A stretch of DNA of 64,000 nt from Billgrantia kenyensis (GCF_013697085.1 NZ_JACEFT010000002.1:124001-188000); one strand, 5' to 3'; shown: positions 36,036 through 45,214, counted from the first letter of the stretch. Program-made: numbers and translations. Notes: generated from the letters alone by a model not told the origin.

Positions 36036-36893
36036 ATGAACACCTTCTATTTTCTCGCCCTCAATGGCCTGACCATGGCCGCACTGCTGTTCATCATGGC
36101 CAGCGGCCTGACCCTGGCCTTCGGCCTGATGCGGGTGGTCAACCTGGCCCACGGTGCCTTCTACTTGCTGGGCGGCTATATCGGCGTCCAGGTGATTCGC
36201 GACACCGGCAGTCTGACGCTGGGCATCCTTGCCGGCGGCCTCGCCGCCCTGGTCGGCGGACTGCTGATGGAGCGCTTCCTGCTGCAGCGGGTGCGCGGTA
36301 TGGACCTCTCCGAGGCGCTGCTGACCATCGCCGTGGGCCTGATCATCGCCGACGCCCTGCTGGTGGTCTACGGCGGGCAGCCGGTAAGCCTGCCGCTGCC
36401 GCGCGAGCTGCGCGCGCCGGTGGACCTCGGCGTCATGATGTACCCCTACTTCCGGGTCCTGATCATGATCTTCGCCGTGCTGCTGGGCATCGCGCTGTGG
36501 CTGGTGATGACCTACACCCGCATCGGCGCGGCCATTCGCGCCGGGGTCGACGACCGCGAGACCGCCATGGCCCAGGGCATCAACGTGCCGCTGCTGTTCG
36601 GCGGCGTCTTCGCCGTGGCCAGTTTCCTGGCGGGGATCGCCGGCGTGGTGGGCACCTCCTACATGTCGCTGACCCAGGGGCTGGACGTGCGCGTGCTGAT
36701 GCTCTCGCTGGTGGTGATCATCATCGGCGGCATGGGCTCGCTCAAGGGCGCGGCCGTGGGGGCGCTGATCACCGGCATGGTGTCGAGCTTCGCCACCGGC
36801 TATCTGCCGCAGTTCGCCCTCTTCTTCCTGTTTCTACCCATGACGCTGATCCTGGTCTTCCGGCCCCAGGGACTGTTCGGGAGGACCGCATGA
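36036..36893 (+). CDS. Branched-chain-amino-acid-type ABC permease, LivH-like (system 1)
   Basis: A 285-residue inner-membrane permease with about eight hydrophobic segments. LMRVVNLAHGAFYLLGGY near 30-47 and the cytoplasmic-loop region GAAIRAGVDDRETAMAQGINV near 165-185 are typical of LivH (the EAA-like contact with the ATPase). The C-terminus has GGMGSLKGAAVGALITGM. Its stop overlaps the next start (ATGA). It forms system 1 with the following four genes. LivH-class transporters carry amino acids, urea, amides and aromatic acids, so the substrate cannot be named. Confidence 0.92.
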   Translation: MNTFYFLALNGLTMAALLFIMASGLTLAFGLMRVVNLAHGAFYLLGGYIGVQVIRDTGSLTLGILAGGLAALVGGLLMERFLLQRVRGMDLSEALLTIAVGLIIADALLVVYGGQPVSLPLPRELRAPVDLGVMMYPYFRVLIMIFAVLLGIALWLVMTYTRIGAAIRAGVDDRETAMAQGINVPLLFGGVFAVASFLAGIAGVVGTSYMSLTQGLDVRVLMLSLVVIIIGGMGSLKGAAVGALITGMVSSFATGYLPQFALFFLFLPMTLILVFRPQGLFGRTA

Positions 36894-37864
36894 AACGTGA
36901 GCACCTGATCATTCTGGCAATCGTCGCGCTGCTGGTGGCCTGGCCGCTGCTGATGGGCAACTATGCGGTCTCCCAGGCCAACCGGGCGATGATCTACGCC
37001 CTGGCGGCGCTGAGCTTCTCGCTGCTGGCGGGGCGACTGGGCTGGTTCTCGCTGTGCCAGACCACCTTCGCCGGCATCAGCGGCTACACCATCGCCATCC
37101 TCGGCGTGCGCTACGGCCTGCCCTTCCCGCTGTTGGTGACCCTGGCGCTGCTGTTCACCGCGGTGAGCGCGGTCATCTTCGGCCTGCTCACCGTGCGCTC
37201 GCGCCAGGTGAGCTTTCTGATGCTGACACTGGCGCTGGGGCAGATGGTGTGGGCGCTGTCGTTCCAGTGGGTCGACGTCACCGGCGGCTACAACGGCATC
37301 GCCGGGGTACGCATGCCGGTCTACGGCGACCTCAACCTCAACGATACCCGGGTTTTCTACGTCCTGGTGGCCACGGTTACGGTGGCGATATTCCTCGCCG
37401 TGTGGCGGCTGTATCGCTCGCCCTTCGGGCTGCTGCTGCTGGGCATCCAGGAGAACGAACAGCGCATGCGCGCCCTGGGCCACCCCGTCTACCTGGCGCG
37501 TTTCACCGCCTTCGTGCTGGCCGGGATGATCGGCGGCGTGGCGGGGGTCTTCCTGGTCTACGACATGGGCATCATGTCGCCTTCGCCGCTGGGGCTGGGG
37601 CACGCCGTGTGGGTGCTGACCGCCGCAGTGCTGGGTGGCTACCGCACCCTGCTGGGCCCTGCCCTGGGGGTGGCCGTGCTGATCGCCCTGGAGACCCTGG
37701 TCTCCCAGTACACCGACCGTCACATGATGGTGATCGGTCTAGTCCTGCTGCTCTCCATACTCCTCATGCCGCGCGGTCTGGCAGAGGTGTTCGAGCAGTA
37801 TTTCAAGCGCAAGTCGAAGCCACAGGCTTCCGTGACAACAACAACCCGAGGAGAAGAGCCATGA
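36890..37864 (+). CDS. Branched-chain-amino-acid-type ABC permease, LivM-like (system 1)
   Basis: A 324-residue membrane protein pairing with the LivH-like permease. It has about nine hydrophobic segments and the LivM landmarks YALAALSFSLLAGRLGWFSL (near 30-49), VRSRQVSFLMLTLALGQM and the ATPase-contact loop LLLGIQENEQRMRALGHPVY near 178-197. It overlaps both neighbours by four bases (ATGA). Its last codons, rich in ACA, form an AACAACAA stretch that lies in the leader of the next gene. Confidence 0.92.
   Translation: MKREHLIILAIVALLVAWPLLMGNYAVSQANRAMIYALAALSFSLLAGRLGWFSLCQTTFAGISGYTIAILGVRYGLPFPLLVTLALLFTAVSAVIFGLLTVRSRQVSFLMLTLALGQMVWALSFQWVDVTGGYNGIAGVRMPVYGDLNLNDTRVFYVLVATVTVAIFLAVWRLYRSPFGLLLLGIQENEQRMRALGHPVYLARFTAFVLAGMIGGVAGVFLVYDMGIMSPSPLGLGHAVWVLTAAVLGGYRTLLGPALGVAVLIALETLVSQYTDRHMMVIGLVLLLSILLMPRGLAEVFEQYFKRKSKPQASVTTTTRGEEP
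37837..37844 (+). promoter_or_regulatory. AAnAAnAA motif before the system 1 receptor gene
   Basis: AACAACAA lies 16 bases before the ATG at 37861, just upstream of its GAGGAGA ribosome site and inside the end of the LivM-like gene. It matches the A-rich CA motif bound by Hfq/Crc in pseudomonads. It could be only codon usage for Thr-Thr-Thr. Confidence 0.4.
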
Positions 37865-39108
37865 AGCACGCCAAGACGCTCATCATCAGCGGCATGTCCG
37901 CCCTGGCGGTGGGCTCCGCCGCCCATCTTCAGGCTGACGACGGCCTGCGGGTCGGGGTGATCGGCCCCACCACCGGGGTGTTCTCCTTCTTCGGCGAGCA
38001 GCAGCGCATGGGCGTTGAGCTGGCCATGGAGGAGTATGCCGACCGCCTCGAGGCGCTCGGCCTGGAGGTGCGTTTCTACGACTCCCAGGGCGATGCCGAG
38101 ACCACCGTGGACCGCCTGCGGGCCATGGAGTCGCGCGACGACGTCGACCTGGTGGTGGGCCCGGTACTGGGCGGCACCGGCCTGGCCGGGCTGGAGTGGG
38201 CCAAGGGCTCGGGCATGCCGATGGTGATTTCCTATTCGGCGCCCGAGGACATCACCATGCGCGACCGCGCCGAGAACGTGGTGCGGGCCGGCTGGACCGG
38301 GGCGCAGCCGATGTTCGCCTTCGGCCAGTACGTGGCCGAGGAGCTGGGCCACCAGCGCATCATCGCGGTGGGCCAGGACTACTCCTTCCCCTACAACCAG
38401 CTGGGCGGCTTCCTCAAGGGCTTCTGCGCCGCGGGCGGCGAGTCGGTGGAGCGCATCTGGCACCCCACCGGCACCTCCGACTACAGCTCCATCCTGGCGA
38501 CCCTGCCGGACGGCGATGCGGTGCTCTACAACGGCGCCGGCAGCGACGGCCTGGCGTTCTTCCAGCAGTACCACGACTTCGGCATCGATGCGCGCATGCC
38601 GCTGCTCGGCGGCTCCAACTTCTTCGCCGTGGGCGACCTGCCGGAGATGGGCGAGGAGGCCATCGGCGGGCTGTCGGCGCTGCAGTATGCCGAAGGGCTG
38701 GAGACCGACGAGTTCGTGGCCTTCCGCGACGCCTTCTGGGACATGCACGGCGACGACGTCATGCCGCTGGCGCCGGCCGAGCACGGCTATGTCGCCTTCA
38801 AGATGGCGGTGAATGCCTTCGAGAGCGCCAACGGCGGGGATCGCGATGCGGTGATTGCCGCCCTGCGCGAGACCGAGATGCCCGACGCGCCGCGCGGTCC
38901 GTTCCACCTCGACGAGTACGGCAACCCGGTGCAGAACATCTACATCAACGAGGTCAAGGAAGTGGACGGCCGGCTGGTCAATGTGCCGATCAAGACCTAC
39001 GAGGAGGTCAGCCAGTTCGGGCCCTTCGACGCCGAGGAGTACCTCGCCGGCGAGCCCGACAGCCGCGACTTCCCCCCGGGCGACTGTTCGGATCCCTACT
39101 ATGACTGA
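37861..39108 (+). CDS. Periplasmic substrate-binding protein, LivJ-type (system 1)
   Basis: A 415-residue receptor with a signal peptide (about 1-25, ending in HLQA) and a type I periplasmic binding fold (Peripla_BP_6). LRVGVIGPTTGVFSFFGEQQ near 29-48 is the typical first strand and ligand loop. VDLVVGPVLGGTGLAGLEWA near 94-113 and the hinge region follow. It has a Cys near the C-terminus (PPGDCSDPYYD) that, with the Cys in GFCAAGGE, could make a disulfide. Translation is coupled on both sides (ATGA upstream, 8-bp overlap downstream). The ligand is unknown. Confidence 0.9.
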   Translation: MKHAKTLIISGMSALAVGSAAHLQADDGLRVGVIGPTTGVFSFFGEQQRMGVELAMEEYADRLEALGLEVRFYDSQGDAETTVDRLRAMESRDDVDLVVGPVLGGTGLAGLEWAKGSGMPMVISYSAPEDITMRDRAENVVRAGWTGAQPMFAFGQYVAEELGHQRIIAVGQDYSFPYNQLGGFLKGFCAAGGESVERIWHPTGTSDYSSILATLPDGDAVLYNGAGSDGLAFFQQYHDFGIDARMPLLGGSNFFAVGDLPEMGEEAIGGLSALQYAEGLETDEFVAFRDAFWDMHGDDVMPLAPAEHGYVAFKMAVNAFESANGGDRDAVIAALRETEMPDAPRGPFHLDEYGNPVQNIYINEVKEVDGRLVNVPIKTYEEVSQFGPFDAEEYLAGEPDSRDFPPGDCSDPYYD

Positions 39109-39865
39109 AGCTCAGCCCTCGATGAGCCTGGTGCCGGCGCTGGAGGTCGCCGGCCTGGCCAAGTCCTTCGGCTCGCTGACGGTGGCCAGCGACGTTAACC
39201 TGCGGGTTCAGCCTGGCGAGCGGCGCGGGCTGATCGGTGTCAACGGCGCCGGCAAGACCACCCTGTTCAACATGATCGCCGGCGAGCTCAAGCCCGACCG
39301 CGGAACGATCCACTTCTTCGGTGATGAGATCCGCGAGGACAGCGTGATCCAGCGCACCCTCAAGGGGCTGGGGCGGACCTATCAGGTCTCCACTCTGGTG
39401 CCCTCGGTCACGGTCAGGGAGAACCTGGCCCTGGCCCGGGGCAACGGCCGCCTGCCGTCGCTGTGGCAGCCCTGGCAGTCGCGCCTGGACGACGACCTGA
39501 TGAGCACGGCCGACCAGCTCGGCCTGACGCCGGTGCTCGACGAGACGGTGGCCAACCTGTCGTATGGCACCTTGCGCCAGCTGGAGCTCGCCATGGTGAT
39601 GGCGCAGCGGCCTCGGCTGCTGCTGCTCGACGAGCCGGCCGCCGGCCTCTCCCATGCCGAGCGGCAGGTGCTGCAGGGGATCCTGCGTGACCTGCCTCAG
39701 GAGGTGACCCTGCTGATGATCGAACACGACATGGAGATGGTGCTGGCGCTCAGCGACCAGATATCCGTGCTGCACCAGGGCGAGATGTTCGCCGAGGGCA
39801 GTCCTGACGAAATCGCCGCCCACGAAGGCGTGCGCGACATCTACCTGGGGCGTGCCAATGGCTGA
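39101..39865 (+). CDS. ABC transporter ATP-binding protein, LivG-like (system 1)
   Basis: A 254-residue ATPase. Walker A is GVNGAGKTTLFNM near 44-56; the LivG-type insert GLGRTYQVSTLVPSVTVREN lies near 93-112. The ABC signature is modified to LSYGTLRQLELA in place of LSGGxQ, as is common in LivG proteins. Walker B is RLLLLDEPAAGLS and the switch His lies in LLMIEHDMEMV. ATG 39101 overlaps the receptor gene by eight bases, and its end overlaps the LivF-like gene by eight bases. The pair energises the LivH/LivM channel. Confidence 0.92.
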   Translation: MTEAQPSMSLVPALEVAGLAKSFGSLTVASDVNLRVQPGERRGLIGVNGAGKTTLFNMIAGELKPDRGTIHFFGDEIREDSVIQRTLKGLGRTYQVSTLVPSVTVRENLALARGNGRLPSLWQPWQSRLDDDLMSTADQLGLTPVLDETVANLSYGTLRQLELAMVMAQRPRLLLLDEPAAGLSHAERQVLQGILRDLPQEVTLLMIEHDMEMVLALSDQISVLHQGEMFAEGSPDEIAAHEGVRDIYLGRANG

Positions 39866-40574
39866 AACGATGATACGTGTCGAGGGGCTCGAGGCCCACT
39901 ATGGCCTCGGGCACGCGCTGCAGCAGCTCAACCTTCACGTGGGCCGGGAGTGCGTGGCGGTGATGGGGCGCAACGGGGTGGGCAAGACCACCCTGGCGAG
40001 GGCGCTGATGGGGCTCGACCCGCCCCAGGCGCGCGGCTCGGTGGAGCTGCTCGGCCAGCAGGTGCTGGGCTGGTCGCCGCATCGCATCGCGCGGCTGGGC
40101 GTGGGCTACGTGCCCCAGGGCCGCCGCCTGTTTCCCTCGCTCAGCGTCGATGAGCACCTGCAGCTCAACACCCGCAAGGGGCCGGCAGGCCAGCGCTGGA
40201 CGACCAGCCGCGTGTTCGAACTGTTCCCCTCCCTGGGGCGCAGGCGCCGGGCCTACGGCGACCAGATCTCCGGGGGCGAGCGCTCGATGCTGGCCATCGG
40301 TCGTGCCCTGGTCACCAACCCGGGCTGCCTGATCCTCGACGAACCCACCGAGGGGCTGGCGCCCGCGGTGGTCGAGGACGTTGCCCTGAGCCTCAGGGAG
40401 CTCAGCCGCGAAGGAGTGGCGGTGCTGTTGATCGAGCAGAACGTCAAGGCCGCCGTGCTGGCGGCGGATCGCGCCTACTTCATGGCCGAAGGCCGCATCG
40501 TCCACGAGACTGCCGACGGCGAGTCGATGGCCGATGAAACCATTCTGGGCCGCTATCTCGGCGTCTCGGTCTAG
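39858..40574 (+). CDS. ABC transporter ATP-binding protein, LivF-like (system 1)
   Basis: A 238-residue ATPase with Walker A GRNGVGKTTLARA near 38-50, the LivF landmark GVGYVPQGRRLFPSLSV near 81-97, the ABC signature ISGGERSMLAIGRAL near 134-148, Walker B CLILDEPTEGLAP near 155-167 and LLIEQNVKAA containing Gln-Asn in place of the usual switch His, as is normal for LivF. GTG 39852 is an in-frame alternative to ATG 39858. It is the last gene of the operon and is followed 15 bp later by a hairpin terminator. Confidence 0.92.
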   Translation: MAETMIRVEGLEAHYGLGHALQQLNLHVGRECVAVMGRNGVGKTTLARALMGLDPPQARGSVELLGQQVLGWSPHRIARLGVGYVPQGRRLFPSLSVDEHLQLNTRKGPAGQRWTTSRVFELFPSLGRRRRAYGDQISGGERSMLAIGRALVTNPGCLILDEPTEGLAPAVVEDVALSLRELSREGVAVLLIEQNVKAAVLAADRAYFMAEGRIVHETADGESMADETILGRYLGVSV

Positions 40575-40589
40575 CCTGGCAACGGCGGC

Positions 40590-40617
40590 GCCCCCCTGGC
40601 CATGAGGTCAGGGGGGC
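40590..40617. terminator. Hairpin terminator between the two transporter blocks
   Basis: GCCCCCCTGGCC (40590-40601) pairs with GGTCAGGGGGGC (40606-40617) around ATGA, with one wobble. It lies between the convergent LivF-like and SRPBCC genes. The T-tract is short, so it may act with Rho or in both directions. Confidence 0.55.
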
Positions 40618-40645
40618 TTGCGTCGGCACGCGTGCCGCGGGAACG

Positions 40646-41083
40646 TCAGCGGGCGTAGTGCCCGGCGGCGCCCTCGAAGGCCAGCCGAAACGTATCAGAG
40701 ACGCGCTGCACGACATCCTCGCGATCGGCCTCGGCCACCTCGAACTCGGCCCACCACTCGCCGAAGCACTGGTTCGAGGTGGTGATCGGCTTGAGGCACA
40801 TCTCCGCCACGTAGCCGTGGACCGGCAGCGCGGGGGCCTCGAGGATGCGGTAGCAGCAGCGATGCTCGCGGTCCGACAGGGTGAGCAGCTCCTCGCGGAT
40901 GAAGTTGCCGTCGTGGTCGTGGAAGTGGCGCACGCAGCCGACCTGGTCGGCCGGCTTGCCCCCCTCGATCTCACTCCTGGCGAAGAAGGGGTGATAATCG
41001 GGCAGGCCGTTGAAATCGCGCAGTACGCGCCAGGCCTGCTCCAGCGTGATGGGCATGACGGCGCTGACATAGACTCGGGTCAT
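40646..41083 (-). CDS. SRPBCC (START-like, polyketide cyclase/dehydrase) family protein
   Basis: A 145-residue helix-grip protein with VYVSAVMPITLEQAWRVLRD at the N-terminus, GCVRHFHDHDGNFIREELLTLSDRE in the middle beta sheet and a terminal amphipathic helix (VVQRVSDTFRLAFEGAAG). The fold binds hydrophobic small molecules; the His-rich HFHDHDG strand is notable. It lies 19 bp downstream of the second PF09370 gene and is probably the last gene of that operon, so it may bind or transform the same compound. The activity cannot be predicted. Confidence 0.82.
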   Translation of the reverse strand: MTRVYVSAVMPITLEQAWRVLRDFNGLPDYHPFFARSEIEGGKPADQVGCVRHFHDHDGNFIREELLTLSDREHRCCYRILEAPALPVHGYVAEMCLKPITTSNQCFGEWWAEFEVAEADREDVVQRVSDTFRLAFEGAAGHYAR

Positions 41084-41102
41084 GGTGTCCTCCTGGGGGT
41101 GA

Positions 41103-41930
41103 TCAGGCGATGGCCTTGAAGCGGCGGATCTGCTCGGTCAGAGCCACCTCGGTGGGCAGGCGCTCCATGCTGCTGGCGCCATAGAAGCCGTTGCAGTGCT
41201 CGCTCTCGCGCATCACGTAGGTGGCATCCTCGGGGGTGGCGATGGGGCCGCCGTGGCAGAGGATGATCACGTCTTTTCGCACGCGGCGGGCCGCTTCGGC
41301 CCACTCGTCGATCAGCCGCACCGACTCGTCGAGCGTCTTGGCCGACTCGGCGCCGATGGTGCCACCCACGGTGACGCCCATGTGCGCCACGATGATGTCG
41401 GCGCCCGCCTCGGTCATGGCTACCGCCTCATCGGCCGAAAACACGTAGGGCGTGGTCAGCATGTCCATTTCATGGGCCTGGCGGATCATGTCCACTTCAC
41501 TGCCGTAGGTGATACCGGTCTCCTCGAGGCTGATGCGAAAGGTGCCGTCGATCAGACCCACGGTGGGGAAGTTCTGCACCCCAGAGAAGCCCAGCTCCTT
41601 CAGCTCGCGCAGCAGCTTGGGCATGATCACGAAGGGGTCGGTGCCGTTGACGCCTGCCAGCACCGGGGTGTGCTTGACCACCGGCAGCACCTCCAGCGCC
41701 ATCTCCTGCACGATCTGGTTGGCGTTGCCGTAGGCCAGCAGGCCGGCGGAGGAGGCGCGGCCCGCCATGCGGTAGCGGCCCGAGTTGTAGATCACGATCA
41801 GGTCGATGCCGCCGGCTTCCTCGCACTTGGCCGAGATGCCGGTGCCGGCACCGCCGCCGATGATCGGCTGGCCGCGGGTGGTCATCTCCTGGAAGCGGGC
41901 CATCAGGGTCTTGCGGTCGAATGAGGACAT
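41103..41930 (-). CDS. Phosphoenolpyruvate-hydrolase-like TIM-barrel protein (PF09370), copy 2
   Basis: A 275-residue paralogue of the 35134-35967 gene, about 70 percent identical by eye. It keeps [63 protein letters not shown] and [17 protein letters not shown] 41930 has AAGGAG upstream. It lies 13 bp after the LivM-like gene of system 2 and has no UPF0261 partner here, so the two barrels probably act on related compounds through different partners. The reaction is unknown. Confidence 0.9.
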   Translation of the reverse strand: MSSFDRKTLMARFQEMTTRGQPIIGGGAGTGISAKCEEAGGIDLIVIYNSGRYRMAGRASSAGLLAYGNANQIVQEMALEVLPVVKHTPVLAGVNGTDPFVIMPKLLRELKELGFSGVQNFPTVGLIDGTFRISLEETGITYGSEVDMIRQAHEMDMLTTPYVFSADEAVAMTEAGADIIVAHMGVTVGGTIGAESAKTLDESVRLIDEWAEAARRVRKDVIILCHGGPIATPEDATYVMRESEHCNGFYGASSMERLPTEVALTEQIRRFKAIA

Positions 41931-41943
41931 GCGGTTCTCCTTG

Positions 41944-41951
41944 TTATTGTT
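41944..41951 (-). promoter_or_regulatory. AAnAAnAA motif before PF09370 copy 2
   Basis: On the minus strand, AACAATAA runs directly into the AAGGAG ribosome site of the gene starting at 41930. It overlaps the TAA stop of the LivM-like gene. It is a candidate Hfq/Crc binding site. Confidence 0.4.
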
Positions 41952-42927
41952 GCTGTGCAGGCGAGCGGGGCCGGGCCCTGGGCGCAGACGGCGAGGCACG
42001 ACGTGAGCGCAGCCACTGGCCGAGCTCGCCGACCACGCCCTGGCGGAAAGTCAGCACGCAGGTCATGAAGACCAGCCCGGTGATGACCGTGACCCAGGCG
42101 CCGAAGGGGTCCATGTAGTGGTTGAGGGCGGAGACCAGGGCGGCGCCGACCGCGGGGCCGAAGACCGTGTTCATGCCGCCCAGCAGGGTCATCAGGATGA
42201 CGTCGCCCGAGGTGTGCCAGTGCACGTCGTAGAGGGCCGCCAGCTGAAACACGATGGCCTTGAGCGAGCCGGCGATACCGGCAAGGCCGGCCGAGATGGT
42301 GAACACCAGCACCTTGTAGCGGGCCACGGGATAGCCCAGCGAGATCGCGCGCGGCTCATGCTCGCGAATGGCGCGCAGCACGTTGCCGAAGGGCGAGTTG
42401 ACCGTGCGCCACACCAGCCACAGCCCGGCCGCGACGATGCCCAGCACCACGTAGTAGAGCGCGGTGTCGCTGCGCAGGTCGATTACGCCCAGGAAGGTGC
42501 CGCGGGGGATCCGCTGCAGGCCGTCCTCGGCCCCGGTGAAGGGGGCCTGGAGGAAGAAGAAGTAGACCAGCTGCGACAGCGCCAGGGTGATCATCGCCAG
42601 GTAGATGCCGCTGCGGCGGATGGCCAGCGCGCCGATCAGCGCCCCCAGCGCCGCCGCCACCAGGCCGCCGGCGAGGATGCCCAGGTCGGTGGGAACGCCG
42701 TACGCCTTGACCAGTTGGCCGGTCACATAGGCCCCGGTGCCGAAGAAGGCAGCGTGGCCGAAGGAGAGAATCCCGGTGTGACCCAGCAGCAGGTTGAAGG
42801 CGCAGGCGAAGAGCACGAAGCACAGCGTCTTCATGACGAAGACCGAGTAGACCAGCTGGGGCACGAAGGGCACGGCCAGCAGCGCCAGCGCCAGCAGCGC
42901 GAGGCCGGTGTAGGAGAGGGTGCGCAT
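41944..42927 (-). CDS. Branched-chain-amino-acid-type ABC permease, LivM-like (system 2)
   Basis: A 327-residue permease with about nine membrane segments. [26 protein letters not shown] (starting near 42) is the characteristic LivM start. [23 protein letters not shown] begins near 101, and the ATPase-contact loop [20 protein letters not shown] lies near 176-195. The C-terminal tail is Arg/Pro-rich and cytoplasmic. It starts one base after the stop of the LivH-like gene. It is clearly different in sequence from the system 1 LivM-like protein, so the transporters are not a recent duplication. Confidence 0.92.
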   Translation of the reverse strand: MRTLSYTGLALLALALLAVPFVPQLVYSVFVMKTLCFVLFACAFNLLLGHTGILSFGHAAFFGTGAYVTGQLVKAYGVPTDLGILAGGLVAAALGALIGALAIRRSGIYLAMITLALSQLVYFFFLQAPFTGAEDGLQRIPRGTFLGVIDLRSDTALYYVVLGIVAAGLWLVWRTVNSPFGNVLRAIREHEPRAISLGYPVARYKVLVFTISAGLAGIAGSLKAIVFQLAALYDVHWHTSGDVILMTLLGGMNTVFGPAVGAALVSALNHYMDPFGAWVTVITGLVFMTCVLTFRQGVVGELGQWLRSRRASPSAPRARPRSPAQQQ

Positions 42928-42928
42928 C

Positions 42929-43816
42929 TCAGCCCTCCTCCCGGCCGAAGAGGCCGGCCGGGCGCAGCAGCAGCACCAGCACCATGACCAGGAAGACGAT
43001 GGTGGAGGAGAACTCGGAGTAGAACACTCGAGTGAAGCCCTCCACCACGCCCAGCCCCAGGCCGGTGACGATTGCGCCCATGATCGAGCCCAGACCGCCG
43101 ATCACCACCACGGCAAAGATGATGATGACCAGGCTGGAGCCCATGGAGGGATTGACGTGGAAGATGGGCGCGGCCAGCACTCCGGCGAAGGCGGCGAGCC
43201 CCACCCCCACGCCGTAGGTCAGGGTGATCAGGCGCGGCACGTTGATGCCGAAGGCCTGGGTCAGCTCCGAGCGCTCGGTGGCGGCGCGCAGGCTGGCCCC
43301 CAGCGAGGTGCGTTCGATGATGAACCAGGTGACCAGGCACAGCAATAGCGCCGAGACGATCACGAAACCGCGATAGAGCGGTAGGATCATGAAGCCCAGG
43401 TTGATGGTGCCGCGCAGCTGCTCGGGGGTGGCGAAGGGTTGCCCCGAGGAGCCGAAGGCCACCCGAAAGCCCCCCTCCAGCACCAGCACCAGGCTGAAGG
43501 TCAGCAGCAGGCCGTAGATCGGGTCGAGCCCGTAGAGCCGGCGCAGGAACAGGAACTCGAACAGCATGCCGAAGGCGGCGACGAGCAGCGGGGCGACGAT
43601 CAGGGTGACCCAGTAGTCGAGCCCCATGTACTGGGCGAGAAGGAAGGCGGTGAAGGCGCCCAGCATGAAGAAGGCGCCATGGGCGAAATTGACGATCTTC
43701 AGCACGCCGAAGATGATCGCCAGGCCGAGGCTGAGCACCGCATAGAAGGAGCCGTTGACGATGCCCAGCATGAGTTGCCCCAGCAGGGCCTGAAGGGGAA
43801 TCCCGAGAATGTCCAT
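42929..43816 (-). CDS. Branched-chain-amino-acid-type ABC permease, LivH-like (system 2)
   Basis: A 295-residue permease with FGVLKIVNFAHGAFFMLGAF near 38-57 and the loop GASLRAATERSELTQAFGINV near 180-200. The C-terminal IGGLGSIMGAIVTGLGLGVV and the LLLRPAGLFGREEG ending are typical of LivH proteins that carry aromatic or dicarboxylic acids as well as amino acids. ATG 43816 is preferred to the in-frame GTG 43822. It lies 73 bp after the receptor gene and is followed immediately by the LivM-like gene. Confidence 0.92.
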   Translation of the reverse strand: MDILGIPLQALLGQLMLGIVNGSFYAVLSLGLAIIFGVLKIVNFAHGAFFMLGAFTAFLLAQYMGLDYWVTLIVAPLLVAAFGMLFEFLFLRRLYGLDPIYGLLLTFSLVLVLEGGFRVAFGSSGQPFATPEQLRGTINLGFMILPLYRGFVIVSALLLCLVTWFIIERTSLGASLRAATERSELTQAFGINVPRLITLTYGVGVGLAAFAGVLAAPIFHVNPSMGSSLVIIIFAVVVIGGLGSIMGAIVTGLGLGVVEGFTRVFYSEFSSTIVFLVMVLVLLLRPAGLFGREEG

Positions 43817-43889
43817 GATCACTTGCTCGCAAGGCTAACGAAGTAGGGGAGGCGCACGCCGGGCCCGGCCCGGCGTGCGCGACAGGGCA

Positions 43890-45119
43890 TCAGTTGCCGT
43901 TGAGCAGGTGACAGGTACTCTCGTCGAGGGGCTGGAAGGCGTCCTCGCCGGGAATGGTGGTGACCAGGCGCAGGAAGTCGTAGTCGTACTCCGATTCGTC
44001 GGGGGACTTCACCTCCCACAGGTACTGGTCGTGGACCATGCGCCCGTTGTCGCGGATATAGCCGCCCGAGGCGAAGAAGTCGTTGATCTCGAGCTCACGC
44101 ATCTGCTCGGAAACCGCGTCCGGGGCATCGGTGCCGGCGGCCTCGACCGCGTTCAGGTAGTGGATGGTAGAGGAGTAGTTGCCGGCGTGTGCCATGTTGG
44201 GCATGCGGCCGGTACGCTCGTAGAAGCGCTGGGAGAACTCCCGGGTCTCGTCGTTGGCGTCCCAGTAGAAGGCGTTGGTCAGCAGCAGCCCCTGGGCGGT
44301 GTCCAGCCCCAGGCTGACGATGTCGTCGTACCACAGCAGCAGGGCCGCCGGGCGCTGGTCGGGGGTGACGCCGAACTCGGCCAGGGCGTTGATGGCGTTG
44401 ATGGCATCGGCGCCGGTGGAGGCGATGCCGATGATCTCCGCCCCCGAGGCCTGGGCCTGCAGCGCATAGGAGGAGAAGTCGGTGGTGTCGAGCGGGTGTC
44501 GCGCCGCCCCCACGACCTGGCCGCCGGCGTCGCGCACCACCTCGGAGACCTGCTCCTCGAGCCCGATGCCGAAGGCGAAGTCCACCGTGAGGAAGAACCA
44601 GGTGTCGCCGCCGTCCTCGACGATCGACTGGCCGGTGCCCTGCGCCAGGGAGTAGGCATCGTAGGTGTAGTGAGTGACGTAGGGCGAGCAGTAGTCGTTG
44701 GTCAGGCCGATGTTGGACGAGGAGTTGACGATGGCGTGGCGCTGCTGCTCGTCGGCCACCGCCGCCACCGCCAGCGCCACCCCGGAGTTGGACAGATCGT
44801 TGATCATGTCGACGCCGTCGTTGTTGTACCATTCCCGGGCGCGGCTGGCGCCGGTGTCGGCGCGATTGCGGTGGTCGCCGTAGATGACCTCGATGGGCAC
44901 GCCGTTGACCTCGCCGCCGAAGTCCTCGACGGCCATGCGCACCGCCTCCACGGCGGCCTCGCCGGAGAGGTCGGTGTAGATGCCCGACATGTCCGTCAGC
45001 ACGCCGATGCGCACCACGCCGTCGGAGTAGTCGTCGCTGGCCATGGCGCTGGCGATGCTGCCCAGGCTCAGCACGGCGGAAGAAACGACAAGGGTCTTGA
45101 AGGAGGGTTTGGCTGGCAT
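43890..45119 (-). CDS. Periplasmic substrate-binding protein, LivJ/aromatic-type (system 2)
   Basis: A 409-residue receptor with a signal peptide (about 1-27, SLGSIASAMA) and the Peripla_BP_6 fold. VVRIGVLTDMSGIYTDLSGE near 35-54 and DLSNSGVALAVAAVADEQQR near 108-127 shape the ligand cleft. The segments GDTWFFLTVDFAFG and AHAGNYSSTIHYLNAVEAAG resemble receptors for aromatic or short-chain carboxylic acids more than LivJ proper, but the ligand is inference. It is the first gene of the receptor-LivH-LivM-PF09370-SRPBCC unit, divergent from the AraC-type gene. Confidence 0.9.
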   Translation of the reverse strand: MPAKPSFKTLVVSSAVLSLGSIASAMASDDYSDGVVRIGVLTDMSGIYTDLSGEAAVEAVRMAVEDFGGEVNGVPIEVIYGDHRNRADTGASRAREWYNNDGVDMINDLSNSGVALAVAAVADEQQRHAIVNSSSNIGLTNDYCSPYVTHYTYDAYSLAQGTGQSIVEDGGDTWFFLTVDFAFGIGLEEQVSEVVRDAGGQVVGAARHPLDTTDFSSYALQAQASGAEIIGIASTGADAINAINALAEFGVTPDQRPAALLLWYDDIVSLGLDTAQGLLLTNAFYWDANDETREFSQRFYERTGRMPNMAHAGNYSSTIHYLNAVEAAGTDAPDAVSEQMRELEINDFFASGGYIRDNGRMVHDQYLWEVKSPDESEYDYDFLRLVTTIPGEDAFQPLDESTCHLLNGN

Positions 45120-45146
45120 TGTTATGTCTCCTGTTCCTCTATTTGC

Positions 45147-45156
45147 TGTTGTTGTT
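45147..45156 (-). promoter_or_regulatory. AACAACAACA motif in the leader of the system 2 receptor gene
   Basis: On the minus strand, AACAACAACA precedes GCAAATAGAGGAACAGGAG, and the ATG follows at 45119. It matches the AAnAAnAA motif bound by Hfq/Crc in pseudomonads and lies outside any coding sequence, which makes codon usage an unlikely cause. Confidence 0.5.
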
Positions 45157-45214
45157 GGTTTTGCTCTGACTCGCAGGGTGTATCGTGTTGGGACCTTTAT
45201 CAGTTAGAGCCAAC

